A DNA stretch of 64,000 bases from Phytophthora quininea (Eukaryota; Oomycota; Peronosporomycetes; Peronosporales; Peronosporaceae): the NCBI GenBank assembly GCA_011947345.1, contig JAAVTG010000323.1:186001-250000 (forward strand). Reading direction: 5' to 3'. The notes beneath the pieces were generated by a model. It ran no database searches, was not told the origin of the DNA, and saw only the letters and a list, made by a program, of their open reading frames with translations. Each line of letters opens with the position of its first letter. The first letter of the stretch is position 1. Position numbers and translations under genes: made by a program. This document shows positions 1 to 9,305 of the stretch, piece by piece.

Positions 1-750
1 CGGCTTGTCCTCGGCCAACTTAGCGACCTTGGCTGCCGTCTTCTCGTAAAAGTCGTCGTAGCCCTTGAAAATGGCTTTGTATCTCGCATTCGAGAACCAC
101 TCTCCTCTCAGTGCAGTTTTAAGATCATCCACAGTCTTGCGAGCCTCGAACCACTTGCCGTAGATGGTTCTGATCGTCATCTCGTCCTTGTCTTTCGACG
201 CCTTGGCGAGCGCCTTGAGGTCTGACGTCTTGAGCCAACCGTCGATCGTATTGCCGTAGGTTTTCAGCGTCCGGTAGTCATTGAACGCCGTGATGGTGGC
301 CTCATTTTTCTTGAAATCCTTGGACAAGTTCTTGACGATCGCATTGGTCAGGCCCTCGTTCTTGAACCACGCCTTGAACAGCGCGGTTTCCTCTTTGACG
401 GTCTTTACATTGGCGAGTTTGGCGATCTGCGCAGCGGCTTGTTGGTCGAGTTTGCCGTTGTACCCTTTAAAGGCTTCGATCACCTTCTTGTTCTTGACGG
501 GGTCTTGCGACAGCGCATTCAAGACTTTATCCGATACAGCAGAGTTCTTGGCCCACTTGGAGAACATTTTGTCTCTCGTCGGGGACAACAACATGGAGGT
601 CTTGACCTTGAGCGGGCTGATGAGGTCGTCGATCTTCTTGGCATCGAAGGCTCGCTCTTCATCGTCGCGGAGGTACCTTGCGTTCGTAACATTGAGAGTA
701 TTCGCGAGCAGGAGACACGCGAGCAGCAGCAGGAAGAAGCTCTTTCGCAT
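1..750 (-). CDS. RxLR-dEER effector, 3' end beyond window edge
   Basis: Secreted effector predicted to enter plant cells and act there. The frame is open from an ATG at 750 to the window edge, so the C-terminus is missing. It starts with a hydrophobic signal peptide (MRKSFFLLLLACLLLA). RYLR follows at about residues 25-28 and runs straight into DDEER. The rest is alpha-helical, lysine-rich and built of W/Y-type units (FSKWAKNS, FKAWFKNE, IYGKWF), the pattern of WY-domain RxLR proteins. It is closely similar to the effectors at 37072 and 46224. An Inr+FPR-like core promoter lies 19-33 bp upstream of the ATG and supports this start. The host target is unknown. Family assignment is strong; function beyond 'effector' is inference. 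Confidence 0.9.
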   Translation of the reverse strand, partial: MRKSFFLLLLACLLLANTLNVTNARYLRDDEERAFDAKKIDDLISPLKVKTSMLLSPTRDKMFSKWAKNSAVSDKVLNALSQDPVKNKKVIEAFKGYNGKLDQQAAAQIAKLANVKTVKEETALFKAWFKNEGLTNAIVKNLSKDFKKNEATITAFNDYRTLKTYGNTIDGWLKTSDLKALAKASKDKDEMTIRTIYGKWFEARKTVDDLKTALRGEWFSNARYKAIFKGYDDFYEKTAAKVAKLAEDKP

Positions 751-768
751 GGCTGCAATGGTGCGAGC

Positions 769-783
769 AAATTGGTGAATGGC
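769..783 (-). promoter_or_regulatory. Oomycete Inr+FPR core promoter of the RxLR gene at 750
   Basis: Read on the minus strand this is GCCATTCACCAATTT. It fits the oomycete initiator plus flanking promoter region (TCATTYYNCAWTTT) and lies 19-33 bp before the ATG, implying a very short 5' leader. The same motif precedes the elicitin genes and the RxLR gene at 37072. Confidence 0.65.
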
Positions 784-850
784 AGTGACTTGCTCTTCCG
801 ATACAATTGCAGCCCTGACCGTCTTTATGCAATCATTATTACGTCAACGC

Positions 851-940
851 GAGTTGATGCCGGGCTGTAATCACTATTACAGGAAGACGAGTTGATGCCG
901 GGCTGTAATCACTATTACAGGAAGACGAGTTGATGCCGTA
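851..940. repeat. 38-bp tandem repeat, 2.4 copies
   Basis: A 38-bp unit beginning GAGTTGATGCCGGGCTGTAA and ending CAGGAAGAC occurs at 851-888 and 889-926, with a third partial copy to 940. The unit contains the inverted pair GTAAT...ATTAC. It lies upstream of the effector start at 750. No coding potential was seen. Confidence 0.9.
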
Positions 941-1376
941 CATGCTTTCATGAGAGTCACTTGACGAAGGGCCCATCAAAAAGATAAGCTTGAGATGTAC
1001 AATCGCAGCGCAAGCATTGTTTGCCGCTGTATATACTGGTCATCAGAGCCACGCAAAGGCTGAGATACAATGGTGATGGTAGCGACAACTGAGTAGTGTA
1101 ACAACTAGCGCGGGCGAGGAGCGTTGAGCGAGACGGCGGTGTTGCTGCGGGCGGAGCTGTAATCGGAGGGAGGAGGAGCCTTGGCACTTGGAGAGTAAAT
1201 TGAGAAGTGAGATTGATCTGGCGGGTTTATCTTGCTAGCGCGCGTTGGGGAAACGCAAAGGGAAATCCAGTTCCCATCCTAAAGCCTATCAATTCTCTAA
1301 GTCCATATGAATCCTAAATCTACCAATGAACAGCTCCTAACTGGAAACGTAGCTCGAATCTTGAATCTTCTTGATG
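941..1376. other. Intergenic, no gene seen
   Basis: Only short frames without recognisable protein features. Base composition is ordinary and neither strand resembles the neighbouring genes. Confidence 0.5.
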
Positions 1377-1460
1377 CGTCCCATAATCAAAATCCATCAA
1401 TAACTGGATTCTTTCAAATCATGATGATTTTAGACCAATCAAAATCATGATTATGGGACG
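1377..1460. mobile_element. 84-bp MITE-like inverted-repeat element
   Basis: CGTCCCATAATCA at 1377-1389 is the perfect inverse of TGATTATGGGACG at 1448-1460. The interior is AT-rich and non-coding. The termini resemble miniature Tc1/mariner-type elements. I could not define a clear target duplication, so the class is uncertain. Confidence 0.5.
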
Positions 1461-1714
1461 GAGTATTCTTGTGAATCCCAATGTTGAGCGCTAGAATCCA
1501 TGTATTTAGGATAGCCTTGAAGCCATATGCAATATAATTTTTCTGACGTGGTTGACGTCGGCGGCAATGTGCTGCCGCTGACGGCAACTCCGTCACAAGT
1601 AGGCAACGCAAATGACGTTAAATAGAGTGCCACTACAGCTTACTGTGCGCGTTTCGTCGCTAACAGTGTCGCTCAAGAACGAACCAGCTACGGACGCATG
1701 TTCAACGAACATTT

Positions 1715-2250
1715 TCACTCGCAACGATCTTCGTCAACAATATTGAGGTACTTCTGCAAAGCCTTGCGGTCCCCATCCGGAAGCTCGCCACAGATCACCT
1801 CAAAGAAGTAGTCAGGAACACTTCCGAGATCTCTCGCTCTGGTGGATTTCCTCCTCGCTTCGGAAGTACGCGGCTCGCCTGGAAAACGTCGTTGTTATCT
1901 ACGACGTCAGAGGAGACCAAATAATCACTTACTGACTGACGATGCGTAAGTATTCGACGCCGCGGATAAATCGCCAGTACTTCTTGTAGTCTTCACCGTT
2001 CCACTCAGTCGTCCAGCAGTAAACCACTCGACTGCTGCTGTGGGCTACATATAGCGGATTATTATTCACGGCTGAAGTGATCGTTACTGGCGCGTTGCTG
2101 GCGATGGCTCGCTCTCCACTGCTGAGATTCTTGATCCAACAAATCTCAGCCAACATCAGAACTTCCCCATGAGCGAACACCATCATCTTGTACAGTAAAG
2201 TCGCTGTTTCAAGGTGTAATGAACTCTTGAAGTCCTCCCGTTCCTGGAGT
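1715..2250 (-). pseudogene. Unrecognised gene fragment with a canonical 54-bp intron
   Basis: Two coding-looking stretches flank a GTAAGT...TTTTCCAG intron at plus coordinates 1879-1932. The upstream exon contains ALLYKMM-like helical text and then WTTEWNGEDYKKYWRF. The downstream exon contains DYFFEVICGELPDGDRKALQ and ends at a TGA at 1715. The exon-2 frame that looks coding is one base out of phase with exon 1, so there is either a one-base error or real decay. The 5' end is not defined and could lie above 2250. I do not recognise the family. Confidence 0.4.
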
Positions 2251-2976
2251 AGCCGCTAGCTCGTGTGCTGACCCTGCGTTGGATCCGATGGGCCGTCCGT
2301 CACTAACTTCAACACCGTTAACAACTACTGGCCGACAGAGAACCAACTGGGCTCCCTGTGCCGGTGTGTGCCCTGGCCGACACTGCCACCTATTTATTAT
2401 CCTTTCTCAACAACAACTGTCCTGTCTGCTCTCAACCTTGCAGCCCTTGGCACCTCGCGAAGCGAATTCCTGCACGCCTGTCCTTACCACTTGGAACACA
2501 CTGGCCCCTTACATCGCAGTACGGAGACTCAAGGACACACTGATCTCCTCCCGTTCGTTCGGTCCACGCTAGCACCGTTCTGCACAGCCACCGCTGGCAT
2601 CAACAACACCAACCGTCCTTCCTGCCTGCCCGTCACCTTGCAGTCCTTGACAGTATCAATTGCCGCAACGCCGGTCACGGGTCGGTCGACTGTTCCCGCT
2701 TCAGCGTCCACCGTCGAGACTACCACCGTCGTTCACTGTTGGCTTCCAACTGCTGCTTCCGTCTGACGTCCACCGTTGTCACCACCGTCGACATCCACCG
2801 AGTCCTTACATCCGATGTCCACCGACAACTTCCTGCTTGCTGTCGTCTGTTGCCGCACCTCTGTCGTCACCTTCTGCTGCTTGCCCTTGTCGCTGCCGAT
2901 TGGAGACTTGTTCTCGTCGCTCAAACCCAACGTGACCTTTACCATCGGTCGCCCCCAAGTCGCAACCGCCCAACAA
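2251..2976. other. C-rich low-complexity stretch, no supported gene
   Basis: Dominated by CACC/GTCGAC/CTTCC-type short repeats. Several overlapping open frames exist on both strands, but their translations are S/T/P/L-rich and lack motifs. They are explained by the skewed composition rather than by genes. Confidence 0.4.
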
Positions 2977-3160
2977 TTATTGATTGTCGTTCAGACGCAT
3001 CTCGGTGTCGCTGCCACCAGGTCTATTACAAAGGGTTAGCCACTTTCTAGGGAGGCGGAAGATAATCTCGCAGACATTGACGACTGCTTTGTGGTGTGGA
3101 AGTCCCTTGACTATCATCCTGAACGAGGCTCGATTCTTTACTTGGCCACAAAACAGCAAC
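2977..3160 (-). pseudogene. 3' half of host gene split by the MULE
   Basis: The minus-strand frame entering from the transposon edge continues LLFCGQVKNRASFRMIVKG and then CEIIFRLPRKW to a stop near 2977. The frame is in register with the 5' half that starts at 7692 once the element and one copy of its 10-bp target duplication are removed. The product is not recognised. The gene is interrupted by about 4.4 kb. Confidence 0.6.
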
Positions 3161-3226
3161 GGCGCTGCTACCGTCCAGGTTTCCGATCCATGTTTGCTCC
3201 ATGTATCAGGCCAGTTATCGTCCATG
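3161..3226. repeat. Left TIR of the MULE
   Basis: Begins GGCGCTGCTACCGTCCAGG and ends ATCGTCCATG. It is the inverse of 7455-7521 with only a few differences at the outermost bases. Confidence 0.9.
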
Positions 3227-3604
3227 TATGAAAACTATACTTTTTCTTTCGCGTCCAGTGTTCCTCCATGTATTTATTTTGACTCTCCAGTTTTTCTCCA
3301 TGGATTGCGTGGGCAGTCAGTTTTACGTTTATTCCTGGAATCAAGAAGTCTAACACAAGCACCTCTGCCGGCAGAAGTCATCAAAGAGCTGCACAGCACC
3401 GCTTCGCTGCGCTATGTTGTTACCTGTGCAACCAAGACGGCAAGCGGAGGTATCGTCTGTAGCAGAAGATCATGTTGAAGGTGAAGCTACACCTGACAGG
3501 CCAATTTCCATGGCAAATGGAGGAAGCATTCCGGCTGAACAGTTCACAGGAACTGGTTCGCTGGGAAACACAGAGGAAAATGAGCAGAGCGACGCAGTCG
3601 TGGT

Positions 3605-5839
3605 ATGCTGCGTCTTAATGACTGTCCATCGTGTGTGGTAGCTAACACCCATTCACCCTTTGCATTTGGACAGATCAAAACGCCTCGCAATACAACGCGA
3701 CGGACGGTGATGATTCACAGCGCTCCCTTGCCGGTAGTCGCCCCCACATCACGCCACGATAGTTGGGACGCTTGGGTTGATTATCTTAAAGATTACCAAG
3801 CCAGAACATACCAAGTTATTGCTGTTAGCGAAACAATGAATTGTGGACTTCGTAACAAAAACTTGCGTCGACGAAAGCAGCTCAACAAGGCAAACAGATC
3901 ATGTATGTCCCTACCGATTGGAAAGTATATCAACGGACATATATCTGCACTCACGGGTGGCCTGTCAAAGACCGTGGAGTTGGGATTAGGCCTAAGAGAT
4001 TCTTGCGCAGCGCTGGCTGTCCATTTCGCTTCGTAGTTCAGATGAATTTCGACGACCACTGGTTCCTTGAGGTGAAGAATGGTGTGTTCGAGCATAATCA
4101 CGCTGTAGGTCCTCAAGAATACAAAACGTACACCGGCAATCGAGGTGTTCATAATGACGCTATCGCAACCGAGGCTGATGCTATGATTCGATTTGGATGT
4201 AAGAGGTCTAAGATTTACGAGTATTTGTTGGAGCATGGAGAGAACGTCATTCAAAAGATGTAGATAATATGGTCCAAGCCTTTAAGACAGCAAGTAAGCA
4301 CGACAAGAGTGACGACGACGCTTGCTCTATTTTGCTTGCCGAATTCTCGGCACACGATGGCAACACTGTCACTGTGGATGAAACTAGTGCTACAGAAAGT
4401 GGAGTTATCAATTTATCTTCTCGCCACATGCGCACTATGTTCAATCGCTTTCCAGAGCTCCTGTTGGTCGACTGCACTCACAAGACAAACACGTACGTCT
4501 TACATTTTTGTTATAATGTATCATTTCCTAACTCTTCGGGCTTGATATCTAGCTACAACTACCAGCTTTGCACTCTTATGATCATTGATGAGCATGGTGA
4601 GGGTCAGCCCATCCAACAATCTCTACTAGAGCGTAATTCTGATTGGCACATGGCATGCACACTTGATCATCTACTTCGCGTCAATCCTGTGTCCTCAGCC
4701 AATGTGGAGGTCATTATGGTCGATAAAACCTCAACGAAATCCGCGTGTTGCAATCCTATTTTCCACACGCGCGAATTTTGCTCTGTGCTTTCCATGTTAT
4801 TAAATATTTAGGCTTGGCATCTCGAAAGCCTGACTATGGAAAGCTTTCGAATGAAGATCACGAGGACTTGGATGCTATCGTTCACAACATGGTGTACGCA
4901 GCTACCAAGCTAACTTATGACGAGAATCACTCTTCATTGAAGGCGTTTTGCATGCGCTTGAACTTGGCACTATTCTACTCGTACTTTGAGAATAATTGGA
5001 ATAACTGCACGGAAAAATGGGTGATGTATGAACGCGCCAGTCTCCCTCATTTTCAAGTGCACACTAACAATCACTTGGAGAATTGGTTCGGTCATTTCAA
5101 AAGATTGTCAAACCGGAAATGATCATGAAGGAGTGTGTGGAAGCAGTGATCGTTTGCGACAAGAGAGCAGAGAATGAATATCTCCACCGGTGCAATCGAG
5201 TTGGTGCGCGAGTTAATCGAATGTACGACGCCGATATGAGCCCGGTCCTCCGTTTTACTACGCATTTCGTAGCGGAACATGTTGAGAAGCAGTACGTCAG
5301 AGCATTGGCGAAATATAAGCAGTTTGTGTACGACACGATTCGTACTCCAGGCTACGTGTTTGTTAAACACAAATACAGCGAATATGCCGTCAACACCGAG
5401 ACGTACGATTGTGAGTGCCCGTTTGCGACATCGATGAAGCTACCATGTCAACATGCTATGGCTTACCGAAAGTTTATCAACAGCGAATGCTGCGTCCCGT
5501 TATCACGGATACATGATAGATGGATGAAAGGGGGTCGAAGATAAAGTGAAGACTAGATTTGTTTTTAACTCGTTTTCCACAAGCCGGGGTAAACGTACAC
5601 AACTGACCTCTCGACAAAAGTACAAAGAAGCTCTGAGTGTTCTTCAAGTTGTGTGCAGCGAGTTAGCAGAAATTCCGAACGACGACGATTTTAGAGAACA
5701 CATGAACTTTGTTTTGGATCAATGGCGTAATATTCGGCAGCGGAAACGTGTACAGCTCGAAACTAAAGGGGTTGCAGCAGATACCAGGCAACAGATTAGT
5801 GCCGAACGACCAGATTCTGGGGGAAGGACCTTGCATTGA
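3605..5839 (+). pseudogene. MULE transposase, frameshifted
   Basis: Homology runs through several frames. An N-terminal FAR1-like zinc region (YICTHGW, CPFRFVV, HNHAV) lies at 3901-4260. The MULE transposase core has the first Asp in LLLVDCTHKTN, then YNYQLCTLMIIDEHGEGQP, a second Asp in IMVDK and the late Glu in NNHLENWFGHF. A SWIM zinc finger (YDCECPF...LPCQHAMAYR) lies near 5410-5470. A 60-bp GTACGT...CTAG intron at 4493-4552 restores the conserved KTN-YNYQL join in frame. Frame changes are needed near 3900, 4745, 5099 and 5530; the last is a G5 run and 5099 is an A4 run. A C-terminal extension carries an AT-hook-like GRPRLDR. Confidence 0.82.
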
Positions 5840-6120
5840 TGTCAATGGCAAATGCCAAGCACCCCTAGAATCCAGTGCCCAAGTTGATGGCTGTGGTAAG
5901 CCGTCGCGAGGAGAGTTTGGTCACGTCGGATCGGGCCAAATCCAAATTGTACTAAACCCTCACGTCTCATCTTCAGGACGCCCACGACTGGATCGAGCTG
6001 CACAAGCATCGTCTAAAAACAAGCCCGACTTCGTTTTAACGAGTCAGAAAAACTCGCCGTACTCTAGGCGAAATATCGCTTATCCAGTTAGCTACATCAC
6101 TAGATCACGAACAGCCCAGC

Positions 6121-7176
6121 TTGCAGAATACTCTGAAACGAGTTGAAACGCTACAAATTCGGTACAATTCCTGTATATCGGCCAACCCAAAATTCTACAA
6201 GCAAGTGAATCCTGTGTTGAATCTCAACGCATTTTATTTGCTACCAGAAAAACTCTTGGAAAAATGTTTTAACACTCTCCCTCTCAAGAACACTACCAGC
6301 AATCCTATAGTTATTGGTCCCAATGAAAGTGAAGCACAGAAAATGAGTGCGTTTACAGAGTGCATATTGATTAATGGGGTCGGCACATATTCACGACAAC
6401 AATTAGAAGCGATGAAAGTGCTTTCAATTCTGCGGTCGGACTGCGAAGAAGGCCAAAACTTTTGCCGATGGTTAGTCAAAGATGTACTAGCAGCGATTGC
6501 TCCACAAACACATGATATGGTGAGAAGAACTGAGTACCACGTAGCGCAACAATATCCTTCAGCTTGTATCGCTGGATTAAAGCAAGAATGTCGGTACAAA
6601 ACTCTGTACCGATTAATGCCTCCAACCCGGGCAGACGGAGCTTTTATGTCTGCTTTATGCTACCGAATTCAAAGCGAGTACTCTAATGTGATTTTTGCTG
6701 GAATTGCCACGGCATCTACCAAGCGCAAACGATCGGAATCACCACAGATAGAAAAATCAATTGTACAAAAAGCCGTAAGCATCTCCAACTCCCAGGCTAT
6801 CATGCTCATTCCTGTCAACTTTCGACAAACACATTGGAGTGGAATTATTGTGGACTTTAACTTGATGGTTATGTGGATATACGATTCGACAAATAGCGCA
6901 GTGTACAAAAAGGCAATGATCAGAATGGCCCACGAGCTGGAGCGCTGTGTCAAGAAGAAGTTCACTCTCGATGAATACTGCTCGCCTCTACAATTTGACT
7001 CATTTAGTTGCGGATATTTTGTATGCCAGAAGTTTTTATGGTTTGTGCGAAGAAGCACATCCGAAGCAACTCAAGGCAATGCCCTACTGGCCCAAAGATT
7101 CCGGTTGCTCTACTATATTCTGCACGGATGTCACTACGACGAAATCCGAGACGAAGCGTACAGGTTAGAGCTCTAA
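6121..7176 (+). CDS. Ulp1-like (C48) cysteine protease carried by the MULE
   Basis: 351 residues. The C-terminal half has the adenain/Ulp1 fold signature: His238-Trp239 in FRQTHWSG, Asp255 in WIYDSTNS, the oxyanion Gln291 in PLQFDSF and nucleophile Cys297 in SFSCGYF. All catalytic positions are present. Family members cleave SUMO or related peptides; a role in the transposon life cycle is unproven. A KRKR basic patch lies near residue 201. The frame overlaps the end of an upstream coding-looking frame (5709-6146) in another phase, so the natural product may start further upstream and be continuous with the transposase-linked region. Same strand as the transposase. Confidence 0.85.
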   Translation: MQNTLKRVETLQIRYNSCISANPKFYKQVNPVLNLNAFYLLPEKLLEKCFNTLPLKNTTSNPIVIGPNESEAQKMSAFTECILINGVGTYSRQQLEAMKVLSILRSDCEEGQNFCRWLVKDVLAAIAPQTHDMVRRTEYHVAQQYPSACIAGLKQECRYKTLYRLMPPTRADGAFMSALCYRIQSEYSNVIFAGIATASTKRKRSESPQIEKSIVQKAVSISNSQAIMLIPVNFRQTHWSGIIVDFNLMVMWIYDSTNSAVYKKAMIRMAHELERCVKKKFTLDEYCSPLQFDSFSCGYFVCQKFLWFVRRSTSEATQGNALLAQRFRLLYYILHGCHYDEIRDEAYRLEL

Positions 7177-7454
7177 AGACTGCATTTACCCAAAATACCT
7201 GCTAGATAATATACAAGCATGCCTTCTTTCCACTACACTACGTTTTGGCTGGTCTTCTACTCCATATTATACAGCAGCCACCGTCCAATGAAGGTGAATA
7301 CAGTACATATTAGCAGAGTAGTCCAGGACATGTACTCATTACTACATGTCCTGTAGCATAACCTCCTTCCGAGTCATTCTTGACAATATCAAGAATGATA
7401 CATATTATGTATCGTGTACGCAGCGGTGGGAAGTAATTTAAAATATATGCTATG

Positions 7455-7521
7455 CATGGACGATAACTGGCCTGATACATGGAGCAAACATGGATCGGAA
7501 ACCTGGACTGTAGCACTGGCC
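7455..7521. repeat. Right TIR of the MULE
   Basis: Inverse of 3161-3226. Its outer end abuts the AAACAGCAAC target duplication at 7522-7531. Confidence 0.9.
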
Positions 7522-7692
7522 AAACAGCAACTGCAACAATGCCTTCTCCGGACTAGAAGACTGCTTCAAAAAGCTTCGCACATCTCTCAGGCTGAGTGAA
7601 TCCGTAAGGGGAAGATCTTCCAATTCTTTCTCCATGACGTTGTCAAAGACTAGCCCCGCCCACTTCTTCTCGTTGAGTTGAGTTGACGCCAT
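7522..7692 (-). pseudogene. 5' half of host gene split by the MULE
   Basis: Starts MASTQLNEKKWAGLVFDNV at 7692 and stays open to the element edge (ALLQLLF at the junction). The reading frame resumes at 3150 on the far side of the transposon. It contains an acidic, helical N-terminus without a signal peptide. The family is not recognised; it looks like a small intracellular protein of roughly 100 residues before disruption. Confidence 0.6.
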
Positions 7693-8135
7693 TTTTACTG
7701 CTGTAGCAAATCGAGAAGTAAAACCAAATCCAAGTCCTTCGTCGTATCACATCAAGAAAATTCCCGGTGAGTTTCCATCAAAGACCACTCCGACGACCTC
7801 ATCAACATTGCCATCATCCAGGTCGTCAAGAATCCTTCCAAATAATAATAATAATAAAACTGTTCACGGCGAGAACAAGAAGGTCCTCCCAGCGTTCCAA
7901 CTGAAAACTCGCACAGATTAGGACATTATTTCACAACGTCATTTTTGTCCAGCTCGATGTCTTGGGCATTCTGTCTTCGGCATGAATGCGTATATTTCTT
8001 GTCGACCAAACTCCTTTATTTGAGCTCATTGCCAAATGGTTCGATGATATGGCGTTCACATCGTTGAGAGTGGAAGCTAGTAATTGCATGTCGGGTGGGA
8101 ATCAACATAGTAGCATGGCAATCACAACAAAAACG
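7693..8135. other. Intergenic with a short AAT microsatellite
   Basis: An (AAT)n run lies at about 7841-7857. No frame on either strand shows a signal peptide, domain motif or similarity to neighbours. Confidence 0.45.
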
Positions 8136-8170
8136 CATACATGGCCAAAGAAAGCAATATATCCACGCAC

Positions 8171-8734
8171 TTAGCACTGGATGGCGGTCTGAGTGGTAGT
8201 CTGGGTCACCGACGTCGTCGAGTTCGTCGTCGAGTTGGTCTTCGTGGCAGCAGGCGTAGCGGCAGGGGCCTCCGTGGGAGCGTGAGTCGTGGTCGGGGCA
8301 GCCGTCGTCGAAGCAGGCGCCGCGGTCGTCGCAGCAGGAGCAGCCGTCGTCGAAGCCGGGGCCTCCGTCGTGGGCGTCGACTCCGATGAGCACTTGGACG
8401 AGAAGCCGCTCGTCAGGCTGTGCACGTTCAGCACCAGGCCGCTCGTGGGCACCGTCAGGTCGCAGTCCGGCGGGCTGAGCGCCGCCACCGACTCGATCAG
8501 CGACTTGCAGTTGTCCGACGCGCACATCTTGACGTACTGGGCGTCGTCGGGCAGCGACGTCGAGTACAGCAGACTGAAGCCCGAGTCGTCCGAGCAGCCC
8601 TGGAACGAGCTCAACGTGAGCACGCTGGCCAACGTCGAGTACGCGGTGGTCTGCTGCGACGACGAGCACGTGTCGGCGGCGACGGAGCCCACGACGGCGG
8701 CGGCGGCAACGAACAGGACGGTCTTGGTGTTCAT
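8171..8734 (-). CDS. Elicitin-like secreted protein, copy A
   Basis: 187 residues from the ATG at 8734; an in-frame upstream ATG at 8782 would add a proline tract and lies at the predicted transcription start, so it is not preferred. A signal peptide (MNTKTVLFVAAAAVVGSVAA) is followed by an elicitin domain of about 95 residues with six cysteines (DTC, FQGC, VKMC, DNC, PPDC, SSKC). The remainder is a Thr/Ala/Pro/Ser-rich tail likely to be O-glycosylated, ending TAIQC without a hydrophobic GPI signal. Elicitins bind and shuttle sterols and are recognised by plants. This resembles the longer elicitin-like classes with a wall-linked tail rather than the canonical 98-residue forms. Protein identical to the copy at 10853. 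Confidence 0.92.
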   Translation of the reverse strand: MNTKTVLFVAAAAVVGSVAADTCSSSQQTTAYSTLASVLTLSSFQGCSDDSGFSLLYSTSLPDDAQYVKMCASDNCKSLIESVAALSPPDCDLTVPTSGLVLNVHSLTSGFSSKCSSESTPTTEAPASTTAAPAATTAAPASTTAAPTTTHAPTEAPAATPAATKTNSTTNSTTSVTQTTTQTAIQC

Positions 8735-8780
8735 GGTGATGGGTGGTGGTGGTGGGGTGGGGGGCTGTGTGGAGCAGAGC

Positions 8781-8797
8781 AAATTGGAGAATGAGGA
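8781..8797 (-). promoter_or_regulatory. Inr+FPR core promoter of elicitin copy A
   Basis: The minus strand reads TCCTCATTCTCCAATTT, a near-perfect match to the oomycete initiator and FPR. It implies a 5' leader of about 50-55 nt before the ATG at 8734. Confidence 0.75.
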
Positions 8798-9305
8798 GCT
8801 GCAGCGACTCGCTTCCTGGTGTCCGTGGCGCTGTCTCGGACGGTGCTGGTACCGGTATCAGTATCAGAACAGGTTGGTGTTCGCAATGCGCAGGGTTCAC
8901 GGTGTCCGTATCCGACGGAAACTGAAGCGGCGACTGGTGTTGCACATCGGTCATAGAGTGGGATGTGCAGGATACACTTGCCAAATAAATTGGGACGAGA
9001 TCAGATCTTATAGTTTGTCCAAGTACATTTCACTTGCATCTGGAGGCTACGGACCAGTCGCGCCACAATTGTACCAGGAACAGCCTGGCGAGCATGTCCC
9101 GACAGAGCGGCGGTTGGAGTCTGGCTGGATACTCAACATACGTATTGGATGGGCGCTAGAAGCGGCAGCAAGTGGAGCGTGCAATTCTTGGAATTCTGAA
9201 GAAAGGATGGAGCTTCACCTAGATGGGAAACGAGCTGCTCAGTAAAATGAAGGCCCCACAAGATTGGTCGTGAATGTTTCTCTTGCCGCACCCGGGACAA
9301 ATATC

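Larger units (their letters stand above)
3161..7521 (+). mobile_element. Mutator-like DNA transposon with Ulp1 gene
   Basis: A 4.36-kb element bounded by about 66-bp terminal inverted repeats (3161-3226 and 7455-7521). A perfect 10-bp target duplication AAACAGCAAC flanks it at 3151-3160 and 7522-7531. Inside are a broken transposase (FAR1-like zinc region, DDE core, SWIM zinc finger) and a near-intact Ulp1/C48-like protease, a cargo combination known from some plant MULEs. TIR identity is very high, so the insertion looks fairly recent. The transposase carries several one-base frame breaks, mostly at homopolymers, so the true activity state is uncertain. Confidence 0.88.
8136..8977. repeat. 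Elicitin duplication, copy A (842 bp)
   Basis: Matches 10818-11659 in the same orientation at a constant offset of 2682 bp with no indel. I saw two differences: an A/G at 8147 and a T/C near 8739. Homology starts at CATACATGGCC and ends at GGATACAC. The unit holds the whole elicitin-like gene with its core promoter and about 180 bp further upstream. Confidence 0.93.

Noticed and set aside
281..870. Plus-strand frames antisense to the RxLR gene, also seen at 36966-37541 and 46187-46693 on the minus strand
   Set aside because: Shadows of effector codons; they recur wherever the effector does and have no signal or motif of their own.
851..940. CRISPR-like array
   Set aside because: Units are contiguous without spacers, and the genome is eukaryotic.
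2279..3050. Several overlapping plus-strand frames
   Set aside because: C-rich composition keeps all frames open; translations are low complexity and disagree between frames.
8016..9245. Long Arg/His-rich and Ala/Val-rich frames overlapping the elicitin gene (and again at 10776-11699)
   Set aside because: Produced by the GC-rich Thr/Ala tail read in other frames; the elicitin frame has signal peptide, six cysteines and promoter.
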